A stretch of DNA of 64,000 bases from Strigops habroptila (taxonomy: Eukaryota > Chordata > Aves > Psittaciformes > Psittacidae). Positions 11,901 through 22,618 of this stretch are shown here, in pieces. A program made the translations under genes and the position numbers. The stretch spans positions 186,001 through 250,000 of the forward strand of contig NC_044283.2 of NCBI RefSeq assembly GCF_004027225.2, read 5' to 3'. Under the pieces are notes generated by a model. It had not been told where the DNA came from. It saw only the letters and a program-made list of their open reading frames with translations, and did no database searches. Numbering within the stretch: the stretch's first letter is position 1; each line of letters begins with the position of its first letter.

Positions 11901-12599
11901 CGGGTCCTCAGCGCGCAGGGCCTGGCCCAGCTGCCGGCAACGGGCACGATGGGCTCAGCCCCGGCGCAGCCGCCGGCCCCGGCCCGGGTACGGAGGTCTG
12001 GGAGCGGGATCACGGTGCCCCGGTGCCGCACCAGCAGCGGCGCCCACCCCCGTGCCCTCGGGCCGCGGGCGCCCGGCCAGCGCCGGGCTCTGCCCCGCAG
12101 GAAGCGCCGCTGTTCCTGCAGGAATCCAGCGGGCTCGGGCTGGTTTCCACCCGCGTCCTGATTTGGGGTGAAAAGCCTTTTCCCATCCTGTGTTCCCGTC
12201 AGCTGGAGCTGACGCTTCCCCCGCCTGGCAGCGAGCCGGGAGCAGGCCTGAGGACAGGGTGATGGGCAGGGGGTGAGGGAAGGGTGCGGGCAGGGTGCAG
12301 GCAGGGTGATGGGGTAGTGGCCATGGGGCAGTGGCCATGGGGCAGGGGGATTGGGGGCCAGGATTGGGGGTTGCAGCTCCTTTGCACCCCTCAGGACATG
12401 CCCCATTCCCGGTCAAGCAGCGGGAGATGGCGGCACATCCCGGCCCTCCGGAGAGGACAAAAGCCGCATGCGATGCAACGGCGCAACCGCCGCAGGCCGG
12501 GAGCAGCCTGCAACCCTTCTCCCAAATCGGATCCCAAGCTGCCAGAGTCCCCCTTCCCACCCCCCCACTCCCCCTTCCCAACCCACCTCCTCCTCGTCC

Positions 12600-12840
12600 C
12601 GGCTTCTTTTTAATTGCTCCGGCTGCTGGGAAATTTCAAGCTTGAATTTGTCTGAACTCACATTCCCCGCCCCGGGGATCGCGTTTTGCTTTGTCAGCAA
12701 GATGAGAAGACCCCAAATCCCTCCTGGGGGTCCCCCTGCACCTGCTCCCCCCCAACCCAGCACCATTCCCCCCCCCCCCCCATTGCACACAGGTTCATTT
12801 GCTCTCATTAACCGCATTGACCCCTGTGTCCCATTCGCAG
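12600..12840. promoter_or_regulatory. Candidate enhancer pair upstream of LBX2
   Basis: Two AT-rich blocks flank a poly-C run. The first (about 12600-12715) has TTTTTAATTGCTCC, GAAATTTCAAGCTTGAATTT and GTTTTGCTTTGTCAGC. The second (about 12781-12835) has GGTTCATTTGCTCTCATTAA. Homeodomain-type cores and composition suggest regulatory DNA. Confidence 0.4.
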
Positions 12841-13124
12841 GCCTGGAGCATCCCGGCAGCAGATCCATGGGGAGAACCGGGCGGGATGGGGACCGGGGGA
12901 CGCTGAATCGCTCCCTTCGGGGGGCGATACGGCATCTCCCGGTCCCCATCCAGCTGGAAAACACGACCCCGGTGTCGTCTCACCTCCGTGTGCGGCCATC
13001 CCAAGGCTTTTTATGAGCACTCGGGATCCCGGAGCTATTTGTACTGGGAATTTGGGGGCAGTAGGGAATTGGGGGGGGGGGGGGATTTATGGCCTGGCCA
13101 CGCTCTGAAACCCAAAACCCACCC

Positions 13125-13260
13125 GAAGCGGCTTTAATCACTCCCAGACGCGGCGGCCCCTGCGCTTTTATGGGGCATTTTAGAGCAGGGGAGCTAATAA
13201 ATTTAGTGCTGACGGTAAAAGCCCCGCTGAGGGTTTAATTTGGGAGGGGGTCAAAACGCA
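13125..13260. promoter_or_regulatory. LBX2: Candidate proximal regulatory element of LBX2
   Basis: Located 370-510 bp before the LBX2 start codon. It contains GCGGCTTTAATCACTC, TTTTATGGGGCATTTTAGAG, GCTAATAAATTTAGTGC and GGTTTAATTTGGG. The dense A/T-rich homeodomain-type sites contrast with the GC-rich core promoter that follows. Confidence 0.45.
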
Positions 13261-13631
13261 CCCAAACCCCCCCTTTGGATGGGAAATGGCTGTGGAAGGG
13301 GGAGGCGCGGCATCCCGGGAGCGGTGCCCCCCCGATCTCATCCCCCGTCCGTGGCTCCTCCTCCTCCCGGTGCCCAATTTGCCGCCCCGGCCCCGGCTCT
13401 TTAAGGCTGCGGGACCGGGGGTGGTGGTGGGCGGGGGGGGCGCGGAGCTGCTCCCGGTACCGGGGGTTGGAGGGGAGCGGGGGATAAGCGGAGCGGCTCC
13501 CGGTAACGGGAGACCGAGCGCTCCCCGCCGCCGTCACCGGGCCCCCGGCGAGGGGGCGGGCTGCGGCCGCGGCGGGACGGCGGCGGCGGGATGAGGCGGG
13601 CGCGGTGCTGAGGAGGGAGCGGGGACGCGCC

Positions 13632-16600
13632 ATGACCTCGGCGCGGGAGGCGGCCGGTTCCCCCTCCGGTTGCCGGCGGAGCGCCCTGGACCAGCTCCCG
13701 CCGCCCGCCAGCTCCAACAAGCCGCTGACCCCCTTCGGCATCGAGGACATCCTGGGGCGGCCCCGCGGCGGGAGCCCCCCCGGCACCGGCACCGGCCCCG
13801 GGACCGCCGCTACCCCCGCCCGGCTCCCGGAGAAGGCGGCGGGGCCTCGCGGCGGCGGCATCGCCCCGTCCTCGCCTCTCTGCGCGCTGGAGGAACTCGC
13901 CAGCAAAACCTTCCAGGGGCTGGAGCTGGGCCTGCTGCAGGCGGCGGAAGGTACCGGGACCGGGGGAGAACGGGGCTGTGGGGTAGGGGGGGTCGCGGGG
14001 ACGGGGCAGGTGTCGGGGGAACCGGGGTCACTCCTCTCCCCCAGCCCGGGAAGTTTTGCCCACCGACAGACCCCGGGACGGGGCCGGCGCTCGCCCGCAG
14101 CCCGCCCGGGGCACCCTTGCGGCCGAGGCCCCGGTTCGGGCTGCGCGGAGCTGCGAGAGGACCCGCGGGATCCAGCCCGGCAGCTTCACGGGGGGCCGCG
14201 GGTACCGGCCCGGCTTCGAGAGCCGCCGTCCCGGGTGGCGGATCGGTCCTGCGGCGGCGGTCGGGCTTCTCCGGGAAAAGCGGCGGCCCCTGGCCCCGCC
14301 GAGCCGTGACCGTGACCGTGACCGAGCTCAGGGGCAGAGCGGCGGATTGGGCCCGTCGGCAGCGAAAACCCCGTTACTGGCACCGGCGGCGGCTTCCCAG
14401 AGCTCCGGTTGGCTCCGGGGCCTTGCCGCCCGCAGAAACCCGTTACCGGCGGTGCCGGCGGCCGCTCCCCGCTCACGGACGTTGACCCGAGCGGCCCGGC
14501 ACCGGCGGCAGCTCCCAGCGGGGCACCGGGCACGGTAACGAATCGGCCCCACCGGGCGAACGGACGGACGAACCGAGCAGCCCCGGGATCCTGCTGCAAA
14601 CCCTCCCTCGAGCGGACAAACGGATACGGGCAGGCGGAGCGCTGCCCCGCCGATAACGAAAACCCCCTTTCCGGGACGGACAGAAGGACACGGACACGGG
14701 CAGACCGAGATTAACGAAAAACCGCTGACACGGACAGACACACAGACAGACCGAGCGGGGCTCCCTCCGTTAACGAAAAAACGCCCTCATCGGGACGGGC
14801 GGTCAGGGGCAGACCGAGCCGAGCTCCGTTATTAACGAAAACGCCGTTCCGCGGCCGGAGCGACGGACACAGGCAGAGCCGCGCTCCGGGAATTAACGAA
14901 AATTAAATTCTCCTCCGCGGCCGGGCTCCGGGAATTACCGAACCGGCCTCACCGGGCGGACACACGGACACGGGCAGAGCGGGGCTCCGGGATTAACGAA
15001 AACCAAACCAAGGTTAACCAGCCGGACAGACGGACACGTGTCAGCGGCCGGTAATTAACGCAAATAAACGGCGTAGCACGGACGGAAAAAAGGACAGAAA
15101 CGGGACCCCGGAATTAAGGTAAAAAACCCGTTCCCGAACGGACGCCAGGCCACGGCCCGGCAGCGGGGCCGCGGTAATGAACGAAAAGAGCCGTTACCGG
15201 ACAGACACACGGACACGGCGGCGGTGAAAGAAATAAATCCCCGTTACCGGCTGGACAGAGGGACAGAAACGGGGCAGCGCCGGGCTCCGGGAACGAGGTA
15301 AATCCCCGTTACCGGCCCGACAGACGGACACGGCGCGGCCGAGCACGGCCCCGAGCGGGGCCTTCCCGTCCCCGCTAACGACGAAGTGAACCGGGACAGA
15401 CGGACAGCCAGATAGAAAGCTCGAGGTTTCCGTAATTCCGGTAGCCCCGTTACCGGGCCGGGCGGACCCGCCGGGCAGCGCTCGGCTCCGGGATGAATGG
15501 AAAAAACACCCCAAACCTTCTCGCACCCGCGGACAGAAACGGGAGCGATCGGCGCTCACATAAACCCCCGTCACCCGGACGGACCGACGGACACAGCCGA
15601 GGCATCCCGGGGCTCCGGTAACGGCCAGACCCACCGGCAGTCACGGGCAGAGTGGCCCCGGAGCCCCGTCGCGGCGGAGGAAGCTGGAGCCGGTAACGGG
15701 GAAGGCAGCGACCGGACCGCGACTCGGGAGCCACGTTACCGAGCGGTGGATCGGCCCCGCCGGCAGCAGGGAGGCTGTAACGGGCCGGCACCGTGACCGG
15801 CACCGGGAACTTGCGGCCGGTGTGAAGCCGGTACCGATGCCGCGAGTGGACACTGGGCACGGGGTCCACGTCTCAGCGGAGGTTTCTCTTCTGCCCCCCG
15901 GCAGCAGAGCGCTCGGGTCGGAGCCTCGGGGCTGCGGCGCGGCTGTGCCGGGAGCGGCGGGGACGGGCCCCAGGGAGCCCGCACGGAAAGGGAGACCACC
16001 GGCCCCGGGGGTCCTGGAAACAGCTGAACGGGCGGATTCGCGCTGCCGACTCCGCACCCGGTCTCGGCTCTTCCCTGTCCCTGGTGAGAGCCCCTCGGCC
16101 CGGGCTCACTGACCCATCCCGTGCCGGGGTCGGGGCGAGCCACGGCGGGGAGGAACCGGGCTGGAACTCCGGGAGTGCCGGCGGGACACGGACACGGTGG
16201 GACACGGATCGGCGGCGACTCCGGCGGGACCGGGGCTGTTTCAGGACGGGACGAGCGGTTCTCGGCTCCCGGCTCCGGGCACCGGGCCCGGACGGCGGCA
16301 CGGGCAGGGCCAGGGCTCGGGCTCGGTTTAGTTTGAACGGCGGAGCTGGGGCCGGTTCTGCCGGGGTCGGAGCTTCACGGCCGGGACAGGATCGGCTCTA
16401 AGTGCACCGTACTGTGCCGTACTGTACCGTGCTGGCCCCGCTCCGGTGCCGACGCCGTTGCCTATGCCAGTGCCGGTTCCGGTGCCCTACCGTTCAGGTG
16501 CCGTGCCGGTGTCGCGCCAGTGCCACTACGGGTGCTAGTGCCGGTACGGTTGCCGGTGGCGGGCCACGCTATGCCATGCTGTACGGCATCGGCACTGTAC

Positions 16601-17353
16601 CCTTCCCGCTGCCGCGCCGTGTGGTGTCCTGCGGCGCCGGTGCCTGCAGTTCCCGCTGCCTTACCCATTTCTGTTCCATACCGTGTCCGCTGAATCTGCA
16701 GCCCGGGAGCCTTTCCCCTTCCCACTCCCGTTCCCTTTCCGTACCGTGCCCGCTGTCACTGCAAGCCAGGAGCCGTTCCCGCTCGGGTTCCCGTTCCCGT
16801 TCGGGTTCCCGTTCCTTAACGTGCCCGCTGTCCCCGCGGCTCGGGAGTCGTTCCCGTTCTGGTTCCCGTTCCCGCTCCGTACCGTGCCCGCTGTCCCCGC
16901 AGCCCGGGAGCCTTTCCTGTTCTCATTCCCGTTCCCGTTCCGTACCGTGCCGCTGTCCCCGCAGGTCGGGAGCCGTTGGCCGTTCCGGGGTCTCGCCCTC
17001 CCTGCAAGAAGCGTCGCAAGTCGCGGACGGCGTTCACGGCGCAGCAGCTGCGGGAGCTGGAGCAGCGGTTCCTGCGGCAGAAGTACCTGTCGCCGGTGGA
17101 CCGGGACCGGCTGGCGGCGCGGCTGGCGCTCAGCACGGCCCAGGTCATCACCTGGTTCCAGAACCGCCGCGCCAAGCTCAAGCGGGACCTGGAGGAGCTG
17201 CGGGCGGACGTGGCCTCGCTGCAGGCACTGCCTCCCGCCGCCCTCCGGCACCTCGCCGCGATCCCGGACCCGCCGCCGCCCCCCGCCCCGGGCACTGGCC
17301 CCGCACCGCCGCTCGCAGAGCTCTCGGAGGAGGAGATCGACGTGGGGGACTGA
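13632..17353 (+). CDS. LBX2: LBX2, ladybird-type homeobox transcription factor
   Basis: LBX2 is a nuclear homeodomain repressor/activator of the ladybird class, used in muscle, urogenital and neural development. Two coding exons were read: 13632-13950 and 16965-17353, joining as AAEG|REP and giving 235 residues. The N-terminus has the LBX motif NKPLTPFGIEDIL (residues 30-41), whose FGIEDIL is an Eh1 Groucho-binding motif. It also has the LBX signature SPLCALEELASKTF near residue 87. The homeodomain (about 121-181) runs KKRRKSRTAFTAQQL to helix 3 VITWFQNRRAKLKRD. The protein ends EEIDVGD, close to the LBX1 ending EEIDVDD. LBX2 is preferred over LBX1 because of the PCGF1 and TTC31 neighbours. 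Exon 2 opens at the last unit of a 63-bp repeat that copies its splice acceptor. Confidence 0.94.
14470..15800 (+). repeat. Degenerate ~60-bp minisatellite in LBX2 intron 1
   Basis: The motif ATTAACGAAAA recurs near 14655, 14712, 14770, 14832, 14891, 14993, 15053, 15113 and 15176, mostly 57-63 bp apart. Between copies lies GGACAGACGGACACGGGCAG followed by a GCTCCGGG segment and CCCGTTACCGG. Copies are old and diverged. Outer limits are approximate. Confidence 0.7.
16682..16975 (+). repeat. LBX2: 63-bp tandem repeat copying the LBX2 exon 2 acceptor
   Basis: Unit starts (CGTGCCCGCTGT) fall at 16682, 16745, 16820, 16883 and 16946; the 75-bp step carries a 12-bp internal duplication. Each unit is a pyrimidine tract of TTCCCGTTCCC type followed by CGCTGTCCCCGCAG-like sequence and CGGGAGCC. 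The last unit holds the true acceptor (AG at 16963-16964). The unit at 16883 keeps an intact AG at 16901-16902. Confidence 0.85.
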
Positions 17354-17599
17354 AGAGGCACCGGGGGTGTCACACACACACACCGGGGGGGTCACACACA
17401 CACCGGGGGGGTCCCGGGCCGGCACCGAGACTGAGTGAGCCCCCGGTCCCGGCGGGACTTGGTGCAATTTTGGGTCCGTTTTTCATCTGCTTTCATTTAA
17501 TTCTCTTTTTAATTTGATTTTCTGACGTCTCTGTCCCGGGGGAGGGCACCGGGGAGGGAGGGGGTGCGGGGGGGGTACGGCCCCGGTATAAACATTCGG

Positions 17600-17605
17600 A
17601 ATAAA
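17600..17605 (+). terminator. LBX2: LBX2 poly(A) signal AATAAA
   Basis: AATAAA lies about 250 bp after the LBX2 stop. The 3' UTR includes a (CA)n-type tract near 17370-17402. Confidence 0.7.
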
Positions 17606-17817
17606 GGCGACACGTTATTAAGGAGCGCGGAGGGGCTCGGGCGGACACCGGCGGACGCCCATAACCGGAGTGAGGGGACACACACACACACCGGGCGCCG
17701 GAGCCCCCCCGGGCCCGGCTGCGCCCATCCCTGTGGCCCCGGGCCTCAGCAGCACCGGGGTCCCCTCGGGTGGGGGGGAGTCACCGGGACACTTCGTCCG
17801 CGTCCAGGCCGACCCGG

Positions 17818-17846
17818 TGACGTCACCGCTCCGCGCGTTGACGTCA
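17818..17846. promoter_or_regulatory. Two CRE palindromes 21 bp apart
   Basis: TGACGTCA occurs at 17818-17825 and again at 17839-17846. The spacing equals two helical turns, and the surroundings are CpG-rich. This is a plausible CREB/ATF-bound element or small promoter, with no assigned target. Confidence 0.5.
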
Positions 17847-18584
17847 CTCTGCGCGCGAGCAGCCCGGGGGCCGCGGGGACGTGCAGGGAGGGGAGGCCCC
17901 CCGGGGGGGGTCCCGGACACGTGTCTCGGTTTCAGCCCCGCAGCGCCCCCCCAGGAGTGCCCGCGGATGGACGGTGGCAGCGAACCCCCCTCACCCCGCT
18001 CCGGACCCCCCCATCCCTCCTAAACCGCCCCCAACCCCCCAATCCCCCCCCCCGGTTAATGCCATTGTCGAGCCGCAGCCGCCCGCGGGGGGAGGCGAGA
18101 AATGAGATTCCGCCTCTAGAAACGCCTGGGAAGGTCCCGGGGGAGCGCGTTTGATGTGACAGGAGCAGGACGGGGCTGACAGGGACGGGGGGAAGTGGGG
18201 GGGATCCCCGGGGGTCCGATCCTGCCCCCCCCATGTCAACCCGTGGCTGCATCACTCCACGACAGTGTCACCACGTATCCCTGTCACCCCACAACCGTGT
18301 CACCCCATATACCCGCCACCCACAACCGTGTCGCCCCCCCAAAACTAGGAGACACCAAGTGCCCCCCCTTCACCCTCACCGTGGCCTCCGGGCTGTTACC
18401 CCCCAGCCCCACACTTGGGGGCTCCTCCCCAACATCCTCAACGGCTCTATGTGCCCTCCCCAACCACCTCGTGGGCCACCGTTTCCTGGAGGGTTGATGC
18501 CCGTCCCCGGGGCCTCGGGGCGGCTCCTGGTGCCGCGGGGCCCCCCCGTTCCCCCCCCGCCTTCCCCGCTCCCAATTTTCCGGC

Positions 18585-18690
18585 TGACGGCGCCGCCGCC
18601 TCCCGCCGCGGCTCTTCATTGCTTCTAACGAGTGATTAATTGCGGCTGCTCCGCGCCTCATTTGCATAGCAATCAAATCCCCCCCCCGCG
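18585..18690. promoter_or_regulatory. Candidate LBX2 3' enhancer with POU octamer
   Basis: The block contains GCTCTTCATTGCTTC, GAGTGATTAATTGCGG and a perfect ATTTGCAT octamer at 18660-18667, followed by AGCAATCAAATC. It is AT-rich in GC-rich surroundings, 1.2 kb past the LBX2 stop. Enhancer function is inferred. Confidence 0.45.
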
Positions 18691-18760
18691 CTCCCCCGGG
18701 GGCCTCCTCCCCCCAACCCCCATCCGCGGTACCGGGACACGCGTGGCGCTGGGGCTCGGG

Positions 18761-18766
18761 TTTATT
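18761..18766 (-). terminator. TTC31: TTC31 poly(A) signal
   Basis: TTTATT on the + strand reads AATAAA on the minus strand, about 170 bp beyond the TTC31 stop codon. Confidence 0.7.
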
Positions 18767-18936
18767 AAAACCCCCAAAGGGGGCAAGTCCCTGAGGGGGG
18801 GGCGGGGGAACCGGCCCCCCCCCCCCCAGCACCCGGTACGGGGAGGTGGCGGGGGGGGCCGGTCCTGCTGCCCGCGGCAGGAGAAGGCACAGGCTGGGTG
18901 CGGGCAGGAGGCACTGGAACGGGGGGGTCTCCGCGG

Positions 18937-21900
18937 TTACAGGGGCCCCCCCGGGCAAGGCTGCCGGTACCAGCGCGGGGGGGGGGTGGCGTGAGATGGG
19001 TGCTTGAGCTGCAGAGCCAGGAGGGTGCCCTCCACCGGGGAGTCCTGGGGAGGGGGTGGGGTGAGAGGGACGAAGGAGAAGGGGGGAGGATCAGAGTGGG
19101 GAGAGAGGAGGGGGACAGAAAGGTGGGGGATAGAAATGGGAGGTATAAAAAGGAGGGAGATAAAAAGAGAGAGGATAAAGGAAACGATAAAAAGGGGGGA
19201 TAAAAACAGGGGGATGAAAAGGAGGATATAAAGAGAAAGGGGGGAAGCTGTCAGGAGAAAGGGCCGAGCCCCTGCCCAGCCCCACATCCCACACCAGCCC
19301 CGGGGGGGTCGTGGACCCCCCCTCCTCACCCTCATGGCCTCAAACGCGGCTTCAGCCGCCTCCTTGCAGGTGTAGTTGAGGAAGGCGCAGCGGCGCTCAG
19401 GCAGCATCCGGATGGAGCGGAGCTCCCCGAACCTGGGGGGGCAGTGTTAGGGACCCCTGGTTCGGGGGGACAGCACTGGGGACCCCCGGTCTGAGGGGGC
19501 ACAGGGGGTCTGGGGGGGCACGGGGGCCGTGCTCACTGTCCGAAGCAGCGCTGCAGCACGCTCCTGCTGATCCGGGGGGTGACGTTGCCCACCCAGAGTG
19601 GGAAGCAGCCCCTGCCGAGGCACCGCCGGTCACTGGGGGGGCTCCGGTGCTCGGTCCCCGGGGCTGCGGCCCCCCCGTTCCCGGCTGTACCTGGGGGGGT
19701 AGGTCGGCGGCAGCGGCGGGGGGCCCTGGGCTGGGGGCTGGGCCTGGCCCCTGGCGCTCACGATGGTGATGAAGCCGCTCGTGTCCGTGTCTGTGTCCGT
19801 GTCCCAGCTGCTCCCTATGACACCGGGATGGGCTCAGGGACCGCCACAGCACCCGCCACGGGTCAGACCCAGCCCCAATGGCCCCCCGAGATCCCCCCAG
19901 ACCCAAAACAACAGCCCAGGGCCCCCCAGCACTGAACCAAACCGGGCACCGGGGTCTTACCAGAGAGAGGCATCACCGGCTCTACAGCCTCCAACAGTGA
20001 TGGGGGGGACACGGGGGATGTGGGGACCCCCCCCAGGCTGCTCTGCTGCAGAGGGAGAGGAGGTCAAACCTCGGGGTGGGAGCCGGGGGGGCTAGAGCTG
20101 GGGGGGATCGTGGGTTGTGGGGTGCCAGAGATGGGTTGGGGGGTGGGATGAGGGTACAGGGTGGGGGGTGCTGGGATAGGAAGGGAACAGGGATGGGTTG
20201 GGGGGGTACCAAGGGGTAGGCTGAGGGTCCAAGGGTGGGATGGGGGGAGTTGGGATGGGGGTGTTAGGGTGGGAGGGAGCTAAGGATGGGGATGCATTGA
20301 GTGGTACTGGCAGTGCATTGGGGGTGCTAAGGGTGGGTTGGGGAGCGCAGGGCCTGAGGGGGTGCCAGGGGTGGGGGTCTGGGGTGTGTTGGGGGTGCCA
20401 GGGGTGCATTGGGGTGCACTGGGGGGTGCCGGGGAGCAGTGCTCACCCGCAGCAGGGCCCGACAGGCCTCAAGCTGCGCGGCCGCATCGGTGTCGGTTCC
20501 GGTGCTGGTGTTGGTGCGGCGCAGCCGCAGCAGCTCCTCGAAGGTCCGGGCGGCCTCAGCGTAGCGCTGGGGCACGGAGAGGGGCTGAGCCTGAGCGCCC
20601 ACTGCCCGCACCAGCTCCTGCCCCACGGCTGCCCCACACAGCGCTCTGCCGGGTCCTGCTGGCACCCCATGGCCCCCCCCAGCCCTCCAGCCCCTCTTGC
20701 TCACCTGGAGCCCCCGCAGGGCCTTGCCCTTGCGGAAGAGGCCCTTGGCCCAGCGCGGCTGCAGCCCCAGCGCCCGCTCCGCATCCCCCAGCGCCTCCTC
20801 GTAGCGCTGCAGCTTCTCGTAGCAGTACGAGCGGTTCCCGAGGAGCCTGCGGGGACACGGCCCCGGTCACGGCTGCCCGGCCCCGGGACCCCGCGCCCGG
20901 CCCCGGCGCTCACCGGTGCTCGCGGGGGTTCAGCTGCAGCGCCGCGGTGAACGCCCGCACCGCCTCGGTGTAACGGCCCCGCAGCGCCGCCGCGTTGCCG
21001 TGGCCTGTGGAGAGAACAGCGCCCGCTGCCGAGCCCCCGGCGGGGGACACCGGCGGGGACAGCGGGATGGGGACACCGCGGATTGGGACACGGGGAAGGG
21101 GGGACACCGGGGCTGCACCGTCCCCAGCCACGGCAAGAGGGGTCCGCGGGCACAGCCCGCCCCATCCCGGGACCCCCGGCACTGACCTGCGAGCACCAGG
21201 CTCTGCTGCACGGCGCTGGTGTCCAGGGGCTGGGGGACCTATGGGGAGGGGGCAGCGCTGGGTGCCCAGGGCACGGAGAGGTCCCCCCCTGCCCAGGACC
21301 CCCCCCAGGCTCCAACTTACCTTTCCCGATGCGCTCCCGACCGGCTCCGTGTCTGTCCCGGGCGGCTTCTCCCTCCCGGGCGCCGGCAGCCGCACGCCGG
21401 CTTTCTGCCGCGCTTTGAACACGAAGGTGCAGCTCAGGTCCAGCTCCTCCTGCGGGCAGGGGCGAGGAGGGCAGGGCCCAGGCACGCCGTGGGGCAGAGC
21501 CCAGGCTGCTATGGGGCAGCCCCTGGTCCCGCCGTGGGGAGCCCCGCACGAGCCCTCACCTCCATCTCCTCTGCTGGGGCCTCCCGCTCTCCCCGCTCCT
21601 CCCCGGCGGCGGCTGCGCTGTCCCCAGGGCTGGGGCCCGGCCACCCCCCTTCTTCCTCCTGAGCATCGCCACTTTGGGGGTACCCAGTGCCTGTCGTGCT
21701 GCTCGGGGATGGGGGGCTCTGCAAGGAGGGAGCTGGCAGTGGGGCTCTGCCCACCCCTCTCCCCACAGCACCCACCTTCAGGCACCCACCGTGCCCCACA
21801 GCACCCACCGACTCAGCCTCCTGCTTGGCTTGGGCCTCCCGTCCCAGCTTCTCCCGTTTCTTCCGGTCTTTCTGCTTCTGGAAACAGGGAACAGCACCGT

Positions 21901-22618
21901 GACCAGGCAGCACAGACCCCCCCGGCTCAGCGCAGCCTCGGTGAGCACCCACCTTCTTCTTCAGCTTCTTCTTCTCTGCTTTCCTCTTCACCCGCTCCTC
22001 CTCCGCCACCAGCTCCCGCGCGTTCCGCTCCGCTTCCTGGGGAGGGAAACACCGGGAGCCGCCGGTGCCCGAGAGCCCCGGGAGCGGCCGCCCCAGGCTG
22101 CAGCCGCGGCGGGTCCCTCACCTCTGCCGTGGGCCGGGGCTGCCGGGGTGCCGGCAGCCGGCGCAGCTTCGCCTCCAGCGCGCTCGGGGGGAGCCGCAGC
22201 GGCTCCTGCACCAAAAACGCTTTTCGGAGCCCGCAGAACGTGGCGCCGGGGCCGCCGCCAGCACCGGGAGCCGCACCGGGAACGGCCTCGGGAACCGCAT
22301 TGGGAACGGCCCCAGGAACCGCATCGGGAACGGCCTCGGGAACTGCACTGGGAACAGCCTCGGGAACCGCACCGGGAACGTCCACGGGCCACGGCCACGA
22401 CCAAGGCCACTCCTCATCCTCCTCTTCATCATCCTCCTCCTCCTCCTCGCTGGACGCCTCCAGCCGCCCGGGGCAGTACCAGAAGCCGGGACCTGCGCGG
22501 ACAGAACCGGAGCCGTCAGCGGCAGCTCCGGGGCACCGGGACCCCGACAGCCCTCACCGGCGGCTCACCCCGACTCACCGCGGCCGAGGGCGCCCCAGGC
22601 CCCGGTCCCGTCGCCCAT
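18937..22618 (-). CDS. TTC31: TTC31, tetratricopeptide repeat protein 31 with C-terminal RRM
   Basis: TTC31 is a poorly characterised TPR protein. Fifteen coding exons were read in minus-strand order: 22579-22618, 22122-22492, 21953-22036, 21809-21877, 21560-21718, 21321-21449, 21187-21238, 20914-21004, 20705-20846, 20447-20566, 19961-20045, 19691-19814, 19537-19611, 19330-19432 and 18937-19044. Phases agree and give 583 residues. Family marks are TFCGLRKAFL (human has TYCGLRKSFL), the lysine-rich coil AEEERVKRKAEKKKLKKK (about 149-165), and TPRs at about 302-419 with RLLGNRSYCYEKLQRYEEAL and WAKGLFRKGKALRGLQ. Exons 13-14 add an RNA-recognition motif: LWVGNV (RNP2) and RRCAFLNYT (RNP1). Exon 2 contains an acidic run and a 12-bp coding minisatellite. 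The first exon is short and its start is the least certain part; the avian N-terminus differs from human. Confidence 0.88.
22261..22382 (-). repeat. TTC31: 12-bp coding minisatellite in TTC31 exon 2
   Basis: On the coding strand, about nine 12-bp units of form GCN GTT CCC NNN encode repeated AVPE, AVPS, AVPD, AVPG and AVPN tetrapeptides. The 12-bp period keeps the frame open whatever the copy number. Confidence 0.85.

Larger units (their letters stand above)
3294..13631. other. Gene-free interval between PCGF1 and LBX2
   Basis: No coding exon with good splice sites and a recognisable protein was found on either strand. The interval is GC-rich, low-complexity DNA with several minisatellites and one CR1 fragment. 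It is punctuated by short AT-richer islands holding homeodomain-type TAAT cores, near 3980-4012, 4965-5035, 5800-5852, 6865-6950, 7753-7820, 8125-8185, 9203-9250, 10990-11080, 11125-11345, 12600-12840 and 13125-13260. Next to a developmental homeobox gene, these look like candidate enhancers. Confidence 0.6.
17606..18760. other. Interval between the LBX2 and TTC31 3' ends
   Basis: No gene was recognised. It contains a CA repeat (17680-17692), a CpG-rich block with two CRE palindromes (17818-17846), C-rich low-complexity DNA, and an AT-rich island at 18585-18690. Confidence 0.6.

Noticed and set aside
3300-13600. A hidden TLX2 or other homeobox gene in the desert
   Set aside because: No homeodomain helix 3 (WFQNRR-like) frame occurs in this interval. 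By human order TLX2 would lie on the other side of PCGF1, outside the window.
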